Source of the DNA: Onchocerca lupi
Lineage: Eukaryota; Nematoda; Chromadorea; Rhabditida; Onchocercidae
NCBI GenBank assembly: GCA_028564675.1
Contig: JAOVVO010000160.1
Location: 1 to 64,000, forward strand
Length of the DNA stretch: 64,000 bases
Direction: 5' to 3'
Made by a program: the position numbers and the translations under genes. Of this stretch, positions 37,801 to 50,600 are shown in pieces; positions within the stretch are counted from its first letter, which is position 1; every line of letters begins with the position of its first letter. The notes under the pieces were generated by a model, which ran no database searches, was not told where the DNA came from, and saw only the letters and a list, made by a program, of their open reading frames with translations.

Positions 37801-40548
37801 TTTGCTATGTTTTTCCATAAAATTATTTCTTTACAGTTAGGATTAATGAGTATGCACACAATTTTCATGCGAGAACACAACAGATTAGCAATCGAAATTG
37901 CCAGCTTAAATCCTGATCTCGACGGTGAGACGATTTTCCATGAAACTCGGAAAATTGTTGGTGCCGAATTACAACATATCACATTCTATTATTGGTTACC
38001 AAAAGTTCTTGGAAAAGTTAGTTTTTTACATATTAATTTAAATGCGAGTCAAATTAAAATTAGGCTTTGTTTGGAAAGATAAAATTGCTGTTATTTATTA
38101 TAACTGGAACAAAAACTATCAAATTTCGATATTCTCGGATTGGTTATCGCTAAAAGATTGGATGAACGAACTTTAACATTTCTAGAAGCAATTTGATAAA
38201 TTGATTGGTCCATATAAAGGTTATCAGCCATTGATAGATGCTAGTATATCAAATGCATTTGCGACAGCAGCATTTCGCTTTGGACATACTTTGGTCAATC
38301 CGATTCTTTATAGGTATATGTACTTTGTCACTTTCATTACTTTTCCGAAACATTTTATTTACTTCATGTTTCCATGGCTTAGAACATAAATTATGATTCG
38401 GATTAGAGTTTTTATTTTATTGAGTGAAATTCAAATGAATACCGTTTAAATAATATTCAAAAAATTAAGAAATTATTCATAAAAGTCTGAAAAAATGCAA
38501 GACTGCGATATAATAGAGGAAAACGTAGATGCTTCTGAAGAAACACCTGAAATAAAAGCGAAGTTGTAAGATTCAGTTTGTTATGTTTTGCATATAATAA
38601 TTTAGGTTTTTCCAATTTTGTAAATCTCATATTCATATTTCAGACTTGACGAAAACCTGGCACCAGTTATGCAAGGGCATATACCTTTGAGAGATGCTTT
38701 TTTCGCACCGGAAGTGTTATTGTCAACGGGAAGCATTGATCCATATCTACGTGGTTTGTTTGCTATGCCGATGAAGAAGCCAATATCGAATGAATTGCTG
38801 AATGATGAACTCACTGAGAATCTATTCAATCGAGCACATGAAGTAAAAAAAAATTAATTTTCTTATAGCTAGCTTAAGCGAATGTCTAGGACAGTCGTTT
38901 CCAAGCTGCGTTAAAGCATCAGAAACATCGCGATTGTTTTTATAGAGCGTTAGTGAAATAGTTTAGAAATGTGTAGCTTAGATCAGCTGAAGGGTCCATT
39001 ACTGAGTGACTTGTATTTTTGAAATTCCTAAGAATGGAGCTAGTAAAAGCAAATTAAGCATTATAAATGTTGCAATTATTTTTACAAAGCATTAGTGAAT
39101 ATTACTGAAGTTAATAACTTTCAACTTCCCAATAAAAACTAAGTAAGCAGCTGTAAGATTTGTTTTTCTTTAATACTAATGATAGTGTTAATTTTGCTAA
39201 TTTGTTAAAATTATGGATTGTAATAATAGATCAGATATTTGGATTTTACAGCAAAATTCCTTCATCTTAGGTATCATTGGATTTGGCTGCGATTAATATA
39301 CAACGAGGTCGTGATCATGCTCTTCCTGGGTAAGGAAAAACCTCATTTTTCCTATCTAAATGGCAGGATTTAAGCTTTTGAGTTATATTTAAATAAGCTA
39401 TTTTAACATGATATTTATAATTCATATTCTTGAAAGAGTCCCTTCATATTTCTCGATTTAGATATGTCGAATTCCGGAGATGGTGTAATCTATCACTGGT
39501 GGAAAACTGGGACGATCTGAAAAATATAATGCCTCATGAAGTCATTTATAAGTTGAAGAATCTATATGGTCACCCAGGTTAGAAACTCTGATTATTTGTA
39601 GTTATAGAGGATTTGTTTTAATCAGTGACTTAAAAGAAGTCAACTTCAAGTTTATATAAATACGAAATCTTTTTTAAAGATTTTTTTGATTTGATAACGG
39701 AGTAATCAATAAGTAATCAGGAAAAATGTTTGTCTGTATTTAACAGGTAATATCGATCTGTTCGCTGGTGGTATTGCAGAGCAACGACTCGATGAGGCAC
39801 TAGTTGGTCCAACATTTTCATGTTTAATTGCTGAACAGTTCAGACGTATACGTGATGGTGATCGATTTTGGTTCGTTAAATTTTTACGTAGATTTTAATT
39901 TTGGCAGTGTACTACTATTCAGTTTGGTATTGAATAGCGAAATAATGAGACAAAATAGCTTTTAGGTACGAAAAAGAGGATGTATTCAACGAAGCTCAGA
40001 GAGAAGAGATAAAAAAAGCATCATTGGCTCGGATTATTTGTGACAATGCTGATAATATCACCACTATACAAGTAAGCACTACCTATTATGCTAATTTGAA
40101 TTAAAACTTTCTTTGCTTTCAATGTGTTTCCTACTCTTCATTTCTTTTGTCTTCATTCGCAGTTATGCACTCCAATGATTCTGTGACTAAGAATTCCGAC
40201 TTGCATTAGTCGGTTCTTCAAGACTAATGAGTGGGACGCAGTATTCTCATTCTTATCAATTTACGGAGTGATTACCTAGTTTTTATAATTTCGATAATTG
40301 GTATCTAAATATAATCATGTTAGAATATACTTACCGTTTATCTTTCTCAAGGAGTTTCCTATTTTCCGACTCAACTTTTTTTTTTTTTTTTTCAGAATGA
40401 CGTTTTTGTATTCGTCAACAAATATTCTCAATCTTACAACTCTTGTACACATATCCCAAAACTGAATTTAAGACTATGGCAATCTTGTTGTTATCATTTG
40501 TGTCCGATACGGCGTAATCGATACAGAAGAATATATAAACTGCGGTAA
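31875..40548 (+). CDS. Peroxidasin (LRR, two Ig, haem peroxidase)
   Basis: Secreted haem peroxidase of the extracellular matrix. Peroxidasins make hypobromous acid that forms sulfilimine cross-links in collagen IV; nematode homologues (PXN family) act in basement membrane. The start at ATG 31875 gives a hydrophobic signal peptide (MCWLSFLSFLVLLL). Next come an LRR N-cap (NCPKRCLC), about five LRRs of 24 residues and an LRR C-cap (31930-33535), then two Ig domains (34070-35080; KYTCIAENAYG, VYSCMAGNAVG). The peroxidase domain has the distal His in WGQFIDHDLDFT, the Arg/Glu pair in FRANEQ, MREHNRLA, and the proximal His in AAFRFGHTLV, followed by INIQRGRDHALPGY. It ends NLRLWQSCC plus a short basic tail and TAA 40546-40548. 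No von Willebrand C domain follows, unlike vertebrate peroxidasin. The intron after the second LRR seems to use a GC donor (32148). Confidence 0.95.
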
Positions 40549-41690
40549 ATACTTTTCCCCAAACATACCAATTCTTCAATCTTGAATCAAAATTCTATTT
40601 CTGGTATAGAACTTCATTTATTTTTCGGTACTACTGCAGCCATTTCTTTATGGAAAATAGAGTCCCTTACAAATCAACACTTTACTTTTTTTTTTTTTTT
40701 TTAGTAAACGTGATGATAATCAATGGTATTACCACAAAAAAAACTGAACTCACCGGTTGGCTAAGAACATAGGAGATATTACAGGATGTTGTTATTAACA
40801 GTTGGTACTCTGTGCAGGGTAAATATTTTTTCAGTCTCTCGATTATATTTCAAAAAATTTGTAGAACTTTGGAAGATATTTTGGCCAAAACATGACAAAC
40901 ATCTACATTTGCATCCAACGAAAAAAAAATCTATAAGCCATCAATTTCTTACTATCAAGAAAGAATTTATTTGAAATTTTTAAAACGACGCAAATTTTTC
41001 TTTCTTTGTCAGCAGCAATGATCTAAATTCGCTTTCTGTTCCAAAAATTTTTAAGAAATTTGCAATATATATTGATTTCTTGTTAGCTTATAATCAAAGA
41101 TTAACAATTCAAGCTTAATTTGATTTCTATCCAGAGACGAAAAAAATATTTATAGTATTGTACATTTAGTATATTCCTTAGGCAAATATATCCTATAACC
41201 AATAATAAACCATTGCATAGCCAGGAACATTTTATACGAAATATATTGGTCATCCATGCAATAAAAAAATGAGATCAATAGTGAGATACACCAGTGATGT
41301 CCTAATTTACAATGGCGTAAATCGAATTTCAGTGCTCAAATTATATGGAATTATATTGGACGATGATTAATAAAAAACAATTTGATGACATATCAAAATT
41401 CAAAGATTTTTAATTACAGGAACATTAAATATTAGCTTTTGCGCAAAAAAAAAAAAAAAAAAAAAAAAAAAAGAAACAAATTCAACATTTGTTAAGCAAA
41501 GAAGAAATAAATTTCATATATGCTCCATGAAAGTCGCGGAATCCAAAGGAACTTCAACTTTATTCTGCGAAAAAATCGCGGATACTCTCCTTCACTTCAA
41601 CAGAGGTCCAAAAATTTACAGGGATTTATATCCGAGTGCATGACATCATAGATAAAAAAAAATAGAAAATTTGATTTGTAAGAAATAAAA
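40549..41690. other. Convergent intergenic region with A-tract
   Basis: Peroxidasin (+) and the PLD gene (-) converge here. For the minus gene an AATAAA lies at 41564-41559, about 130 nt past its stop. An uninterrupted run of 28 A residues occupies 41445-41472. A plus open frame at 40786-40974 shows no family features and is not called. Confidence 0.55.
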
Positions 41691-44600
41691 CTAAACCGAA
41701 ACATCTAACAAGAATTCCCTGATTGTTTTAGCATATTTAGATGACCAATCTCTCATGAAAATTGCATTCAACGACTTAACAAGTGTTGGTGAGATGAAGG
41801 AAATTCCAACACCAGCACTACTGATAAAGTAATCACCAGCCCAGTTTGATGTACCTGAAAAAGGACGTTGTAGAGTTAACTTAAATGTGATTCAGTTCTT
41901 TCAAATACAATTTAGATCAAGAAACCCACCAAAATAAGCAATTTTCTCGGTAACCATGTATTTATTATGATTTACAAGAGTATGCGGGATTTCTTCGCGG
42001 GATGGGTCCACTGGAATCATGAATAATTTCTGTAAAAATCTTTGAAGAGATAAGTAATTTAAATAAAAACTTTAATTTAAATTGATTTAAAAAAGTTAAT
42101 TTAAGTAAAATAACATTTAAAATGCAATCTCTCACAAAAAAGTTTGAGAATTTAAAAAAAATTTGAAGATATTACATAGCCTTGAATTGTTTTCTTTAAT
42201 TATCAATGAATGCAAGCTTATACTGTTGATAATCAGTGTGATATTAGCGTCAGATTTTTTCGATTGGTAAAATGAAAGCAGGATCAATTATAATTACATT
42301 TTGCAATCGAGATGTTAGATGTAGTCTGGATAAATTTAAATGAAATTAAAAGTTCTGATAAAAATACTTACAACTTCGATTTTTCCAGAATGGTTTGCTA
42401 TTTTTGGCATACCATCATTAATTTCAAGCAATGACTTCAAGAAATGAACCATTCCAAGTAAAGAATATTTCCAGTGACTCACTAATAACCGAACATTCAC
42501 TCCACGATAAGCTGTTGCACGTATTGCATTGTCTAATTTTGGCCAGTATCTGCAAAAATTACTGGATTTCAAGTTAAGATATGAGTGCAAATAATGAGGA
42601 TATCGTCATAAAAATATTCGATGCTTGATTGCTATCGGATATCAAATGTGCTCAGTAAATTTATAAAATAACTGATTTCAATACTACATCATTCTAAGTA
42701 ATTTCTGTCCCCAGAATGATCACACATTATTGGCGATGCAAAAGCAGCAGGAAATAGCACAAAATTCCATTTTTACTTCTTTCATTGGTTCCGAAACTAA
42801 AATTAAACTAATGATTCCCTTCACATAACCATAACACTTATTTCTTCTTCTCAATTCTTAATTTTCCCTCCAGAGAGAACTTCCAGATAAATCGCATATT
42901 CTCTTCCGTTTCCTCATCCCTTTCTAGTTTCCTTCACCATAGGCATTACACTATAGAATGGACGAGTATTGAAAAGTAAATTGTACAAAATTTTCAGGAT
43001 GGGAAAGAAAGTGAAAGAATAAAGTTTTAAACAAATAAGTATCCGAAACCACATAGTAAATTAATCATATATCTCCCCATAAAAACTAAAGCTCATTAAT
43101 TTATCATAATAGCATATTTTTAATACAGTTCCAATATAAACAACTACACATTTTAAAAGTTAACTAACGTATTATTATTAGTCTTATAAAGAGTTGCAGG
43201 CATGTAATCCATAACTGATATATGAACAAAGTCATGTGCATTATCCATTACTGCAACGATCGCATCGCCATCATCCTCGCGTCCTTTCGCACTGAATCGG
43301 CGAGGAGAACTCTGAATAAAAAAATGAATAATTATAAAATTAATGTTTCTCTTGCTAAACGGCAGCATCTTTTGATGTATTTCTCATTTTTCCTATAGAA
43401 GAGACAGGCAAGCTGCTACAACTACAAGTTCATGCATGCATAAATTTTGAATTAATTTCAAGATTATAGAACAAAATTAACATCTAAAAAGCACAGTATT
43501 AGAGGCATGCAAACAAGGTTCACCAAAATTACCACAATTGTTGAGTCATTCAGTTCACTTGCTCGTAACAGAGTTCAATTAGAGACTCTTCTAAAAGACA
43601 CTGTACTGGATGGCATAATATTCTATTTGATGTTTACATCTACTAAACTGCCGTGATTTGAATGAACTGAAGATGAATCATTTGTTAACAATTAATAGAA
43701 GAATAATGAGAAAGCATACCGATATGAATATACTGGCGTCATTAGCATTAAGAAGTTTCAGCGGATGTGAGAAATTGAAATAAGTTCTTAAATTCAATGG
43801 CCATTTATATGGAATTTTTGCTCCCCTAACTCCAAGTCGCCAATAAACATTGAAAATTTTATATAAGTCATTCGCTATGCAAGTGCAATTCCAAATTACA
43901 ACACCTAATTCTTTGACCTGGAAAAAATTTTTTGAAGGAATTATCAAACTACTTCCCTAAACGGCTGTTGAAGATATAAGATACAAGATTTTTGTATGAT
44001 TTTCTTCTTTTTTTTTTTTTGAACTTGAAATAGTGAATATTCATTCATGAAAATTATTTAAATATTACTTCATTTGTTTAATTCATAATGTAGAAATGAT
44101 AAAAAAATGGTATTAAGGTTACCTCTGTAAGCGATTTCCAATCCATATTAGCTGATCCAATGTAAACGTGCTGAGAATCAACAATCCAGAATTTGGCATG
44201 AAGAACGCCATTATCATCGATCAGTTTGGGCATATCTAGATTTCGCACAGTTGCATAACCTATAACAAATGTAAAAAAGATTATTGGACTTGTCCAATAA
44301 TTCAATGATGTTTAGCTTTTTAAAAAATTTTTCGAATTATGCTAAAAACAAAATGTCTCAGGCTTAGCTTTTCGTTATAGGGGAAATCTCGAAATACTAA
44401 ATCAATGTTTTTTTTTGCAGGTACATATTATCGGTGCAACTAATCTTGTAATCGAAATCTCAGCACATGTCATCTTCATAAGTAATTGGAAACTTATCGT
44501 TCATTCAAGTCACAAAATGGTATCAAAGTTTTGTAGGAATAAAGATCAAACATTAGAAATGAGAGATTTGAAATTAGAAAAAAAAATAATTTAGAACAGC

Positions 44601-47600
44601 TGAAGCTGAAGTCAAATTGCATTCCAAAGTCAGTGACTATATTTATTTTCAGAAATTTCAACATTTATAACACGAAAAACTATAAAAATAAAAAAATCTG
44701 TGCTAATGCCATGTCAGTATTTATATGAACATTCAAATCTTACCATGTTCAGATAAATAGTTTGAATCCAGCTGAGGAAATGTTGCAGTTGGTTGACTTT
44801 GTGCTATACGTATCTGTAACAGATAGGAGGAGTTATTTTATTCATACAAATTTCTATCAATAATATATGTAAAACGGCAACTAGAATGTCATAATATTCT
44901 AACAATTGATAAAAGAGGCAACTATTGAAAATTACCACATAGGATGAAATGAGAAAATAATGTCTCTACTAAAAAGCATAAAATTAAAATTTCAACTGAT
45001 GAAAATAAAAAAAATAAAAAAAAGGGATTACTTGAACACCGCGCTCAGCAGCTCCGACAAATCTTTTGAATGTATCATTTCCCTGCAAAAAAAAAAAAAA
45101 AAAGATTTATAAATAGTTGATAAAATACAGCTTTATCTACTAATCATAGTATCCGCACATTATAACATAGTTAATAAAACTGAGAACCTCGTCATCAAAC
45201 TGAAAGGATTCCCTATCGACTTTCTTGCTTTCTTTATCTGCCCTCTTTTTCGACCTACTGGATTAAGTATTTCAATAGTACGTAAACTTATATATTTTAG
45301 TAATGTAAAAGTTTACATCTATTTTTAAAATTCCGCAACGGCACAACTAAGGAATTATTCTCTAAGCCAATTGGATTGCTTAGATTGTAGTTATTAATCT
45401 TGAAATAAGAACTCCCAAGTGAAAGAATATTATAGATATTTACTCGACGGAATGCATCAAGAGTGTTGATCCGTAGCAGGAAAAACATTATTAGACCAAT
45501 GCATTATGACAAAAATGTTAGTAGCAAAAAAAGATTAAAATTAAGTTAAATCAAGTAATCAGAGGATATCTGAGAAAGTATTGTCCGATTGTACATTTAA
45601 AATTACCTGCCAAGAGGTTGAATGTGCTGCAGGATCCCGAAGATTCCAATAGAAAGATGCAACATCAATCGAAATTCGTGCTTCTTCCAATAATTGTTTC
45701 CAAACTTGGTAAGTTGACAAACTCTTAATGCTACTATTGTCAAAAATCAAAACTGATGGTATAGTTTCAACTAACTGCACTCTGAAATAATCTATTGATT
45801 AAGGACGAATAAATGAATGATCTTCCATTCAATTTTGTCTCTAAAAACGACTACAATATGACGGCTCTTAGAATTCTGACAAGAATGCAAATAGAACTGG
45901 AAATAGAGGTAAAAACAAATCAACAGATGATGACACTCTTAGCTAAGATACACAAATTTATGATTTCTTTAAAATTACAGCGAGATAATTACGCTCTACC
46001 AATAACTTGAAGCCATATGGTTTCATGCATTAATACGAAATAATAATTTTATCCTGGATTATAATCATTATCTACTTATACTTAGTATTACAATAATGTT
46101 ATAATGCTTTAATTTTTCAAGAAAAACAATCACACTACTTGGGACTTTTCATTCTGTAGTGCCATCTGATAACATTTAATTAGTTTACTAGTCAGTTTTA
46201 AGCAACAATTCGGTAAGAGCTAAGGGATCCAGTGTATATTTAGCAAAAATTCAGAAGCTCAACCCTCAGGAGGCAATGAAAAGCAAACCTGCATTGATCG
46301 GTACAATAACCATTTCGATCATAACGAATGGATGTCATATCAAAGCCATCTTCATTGAATAATGGGAAAAATACAATTAAAAATATGAATAGCGATATAA
46401 TGGATACTGGAACACATGCTGGTTTAATGATACCATGTTGACAACATTGTTCACTTTCTTCCTGAAAGATCAAAAGATTTATTCCTTAGATCAGTTTAAA
46501 ACATGATTTCATTATGAAAAGTAAATATGAGAGAAAATCATTTATACACGATTATTCTTCTGAATTAGCACGTGTTGGTTGTTCACTAAAGTTAAAGATG
46601 CAATCACATAAGGAAACAAATACACAAAAAATTCAGTTATAATTATACGAGAGCGACAAATTCCGCATAAATAAATCTGAATCAATTGGTTTAGCGTATG
46701 AAACTACCTAGTTACTACAGTTATCAAATTACCTCATGTCGCATAGTTATTAGAATTGCTAAGCTGCGCTGAAATTGCAAATCTAATTCACTGTTAAGAA
46801 TGAAATGTCCTTATTCGAACATCAGGAATGTGGAGATCCCAATCATTCAACTATTTTAGCGAAACTGTTAAAACAAAGACAGACCTTTTCCACAGCATAT
46901 GAATTTATCTTTGTATCAAACAAATCCATCTCAAAATTGGTCATATCAGCACGACCATCTTGTGTCTGAAATTTGAATTTTACAAATGATTTTAAGAACG
47001 CAAATAAGTGAACTAATTACCTACATACTTCATAGCTTAGTATATGCTGATTTTACGCCTATACATAGATTGCAATATAAGTAAATATTTCGAATGCTAT
47101 ACACTAAATACTTCTGCTTCTACCCAAACAATACCATGCGTGAGAATGGAAATTATGTTAACATGCTCTTTTCTCAGCAAAACGATTTTTTTTTAATAAT
47201 TTATGCATCAATTATTTACAGCTTACATATATAAAATTAATTTCTCCACATATCTTTAATTATTTTCTACTGGAAAATAAGATTAATACTGTTTTAATTA
47301 GAAATGTGAAGCACGAATAATGACAGCATGACTTCGATGATAGTGTTCTCCTATTAAATCATTACTTGCAAAATTCCGAAATGTAAACAATCACTTGACA
47401 CTATAAACATCTGTTCAACAATTTTGGAAAAATTATAAAAGATAAATTAAAACGAATAAAATGTGCTCAACCCATTAGTAAAAAAGTGCCAGATGTCAAT
47501 CTTCGACGGTCTTAACTGAAAAGGAATATTTATAAAACAGATTTTGGGAAAATGAATTAAAATGGACAGAATGAAATGATGTACTTTTGCAATATGCAAA

Positions 47601-47691
47601 TTCAACTTGTGCAAGCTCAAATTACGACCCGCAACCAAAGATCAAAATGGAAATTTGAGAAAAGATTTATTACCTCTCCGATGGGTATCAT
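41691..47691 (-). CDS. PLD3/PLD4-type phospholipase D family membrane protein
   Basis: Animal PLD3 and PLD4 are type II membrane glycoproteins of the endolysosome; they act as 5' exonucleases on single-stranded nucleic acid and have also been tied to BMP lipid synthesis. The first exon is only six codons (47691-47674, MIPIGE) and joins in phase to 46966 and 46461. A short cytosolic region is followed by one membrane segment, VPVSIISLFIFLIVFFPLF (about residues 50-68). The lumenal part has VASFYWNLRD, a first HKD motif HAKFWIVD with IGSANMDWKSLTE, VKELGVVIWNCTCIANDL, VMDNAHDFVHISVMDYMPAT, and a second HKD motif VNHNKYMVTEKIAYF followed by GTSNWAGDYF. Both catalytic His and Lys pairs are intact. 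Stop TAG at 41691-41693. The order and spacing follow PLD3. Whether it is exonuclease, lipid enzyme or both is not shown by the sequence. Confidence 0.92.
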
Positions 47692-50600
47692 TGTTGCCGC
47701 AGAAATGCTTGTCAAACGACACTCGACGATCGCTTTTTCCTTCAACAAGTCCGATTTCCTACGCTGAAGAAGAAGCTATGTACGAGGTTTCGTTGCTTCC
47801 TCTGTATCGTTGCTTGTGTCTGTTTGTCTGTCAGAGAGATAATTGAAATGAGATGGATACAAAATGATGAATCAATCCATCTGTCCTTCAGGATGATGGA
47901 AAAACGAAGTGGTTACATGTCTTGGAAAGAAGGTTTTTTCTCGAGAATGATCTGTTTCGAGAATCATCGATAGTCACCTTACGCTCATCTGGCCATATTA
48001 TTTTGACGCTTGCTCTAATGCGAAATCCCTCAGCCTGCTTCGACTAGGCTCACAAGAAGGTGACGATGATAAGAATGATGCTCGCGAGGATGTGACGATA
48101 TCAGTTTGTTGCCTGATCGTATGATTATTTCATTCCTACCTTCAACGATTTCCTATCCCTCAATTACTACAATGATTTCAATCTAAACTGACTTTACTTG
48201 CATTGAAACTTTCAAGTATTTGAAAGATTATGCATGCTTTTAATATCTCATAAATGCATATCTGGCCACCGATAGCCAGTGAAGAATGATATCACCTAAC
48301 GTGCGTGATTCTAAATTTGGAATAGAATTCGAATTCCAAATTTAAATAAGAAATGTTCCTATCTTCTGTCAATATAAAGTCTAATTATGCGTAACTCCAT
48401 GTCGGTCTCCTTACTCAATTGCATCACTTTGATAGCAACAATCATAGTAAATCGTTGATCATTTTTACCTATCCGATCGATTACCACAGTGATCGAATTT
48501 TTAATTTTTATAATTCTAAAGTATATTATAAATTATAATCGACAGCAGCTAGGGAAAACAGTGCATCATTTCGATCTGATTGTTTATTAATATTTTTCCT
48601 GAAAGTAACAACTTGATGGATAAGAAACACATTTAGCTTTGTTGCCTTATCCGTTCATAACAATCGATTCCAAGATAAACTATTTTAGAGCTGATATTTT
48701 AACTTCATTGCAGTCAATTTCACTGAATAAATCCAATAACTCTGCTGGATTCTTTTCGTAATCTCATTACTTTAAAGATAAGTGAAAATGATTCATTCCA
48801 TATTAAAATCATGGTGAAATCATTGAATGACAAATGTTTCAGAATAAATTAAATGAAATTGATGCTTCATGAATCCTGAAATGGTTCGCTTTCCAGAGGA
48901 AAATGTAATAGGCATCTGCTACTTCTGACTTAATCATAAAAAACACCAAATGAACATTTCTTTTCTTTGAAAAAATGTGCAATTACATGTTTTCTTTCCA
49001 TATAATATGCATTTCCAATATGCTTTTCCAAACCTCCAGCGATAATAAATTCTCAATACGAGTCATATGCACTTTTTTTTCGCTCTCGAAAATTGATACC
49101 TTCTGTGACGATTATCCTCTTCAGTTAAAAGCCAATTATTCATTTCTAATATGCTATTTTAAATTTCTAAATAACAGATATTCAGCACAATGTCATATAT
49201 ATTTTTCTGTCTTCACTTGGAATGTTTGATATTGCTTAATATCCTCTTAGAATATCAACAGAATGATTTTTTTCCCAGTTAAATAGCTAATAAAGAGCAA
49301 AAAACTCACTTCAGTCAGAACAACTATATTAACCTATACCAATGCAAGTTCTATCCTATCAATAACTGATACTATTGTGATTTGTAAAAATATTAAATTC
49401 CCTGCCCATAAGCTCTTAAGAAAGTAGATTGATGTGATACCTAAATACCATTGTAATTTAAATCGCCATGCTACTCTTAAGAAGTCTTAATTAACATGTC
49501 TCAAAAGCGGCATATCATCACCAACAATTCAGTTTCTTTAGTGTTTCTAGCTGTCTTACGGTAATTTGACCGTAATGAATGTTCAAATAATCTTTCCCAT
49601 CTCATAATGTATGCTATTCATGAAGGCCGGACATTTTTATCTCCACAACTATTACTACTCAAATTATGAGATGGGAAAACTAACCTGCCATGCTGTCGTC
49701 ATTCTGTCCTCTTTTATGTTTTGTTTTCTAGTTTTGACGCATCGCTGAATACTTTTCAACTAGAGTAAACAGACAAGAACAGTGTTATGTGTTGAGATAA
49801 ATTCGTATTAATCAAAACAGTGCCATAATTATCATACCAAAAAATAAATGAAATGCGCTGCATAACAAACCAAAACGGAATATACGAAATCGAAAACATG
49901 AAAGTAGAATGCTATATTAATTAACAAAGTAGAAAAAAGTATAGTAAAGAGATCAACAAAATCTCATTTTATATTGAAATTTATAATTTCAATCAGCAAA
50001 ATTTGCAATCCCTGCTATAGAGTTGTGATATTATAAATTTTGCAAGAGATTCGCTCGCAAAAAGTGCAGTCAAATAAGCTCGAATTTAACAGCAGATGTC
50101 ATGAATTATATGAAAATTCCAAAAAGCAAAACTTGAAAAACATGTCAAAACAATGGGCGAATCTGTCTCGCATTAATGATAATTACCGCACTAAAACAGC
50201 CCTTGGATACAACATACCCATAAATGCCTAATATGGTCAGAAATAAAAGAAAAAAATCCAATATTCAGGCAAAACGAACCAAACGTATCAGGAAAAAACA
50301 TGTCCAAAAAATTTTAGAAAATCCATAATTATCATCTCAATCAACTGAGCATAATCCAGTTCCTATATTGGTCCAACAAACCTCAAAAAAATTCCTCCCA
50401 AAATCCTTAGCTATGGGATGCAAAACATTTCGGACTTTGCTTCTCATTTAATTTACTTAAACATTCATCTAGCTATGGCTACAATCAGATTCGACACCTC
50501 CACATCACCATAGCAAATTCAATGTTACTTTTCACTTCCTAACCTTAGAACTACTACACAATTAGCTGACAGAAACATTACGCAATTCGTTCAACAACTA

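Noticed and set aside
48975..49229. Plus-strand ORF of 84 codons in the gene-poor stretch
   Set aside because: Rich in F, I, S and C as expected from AT-rich noncoding DNA, with no motif or supporting exon.
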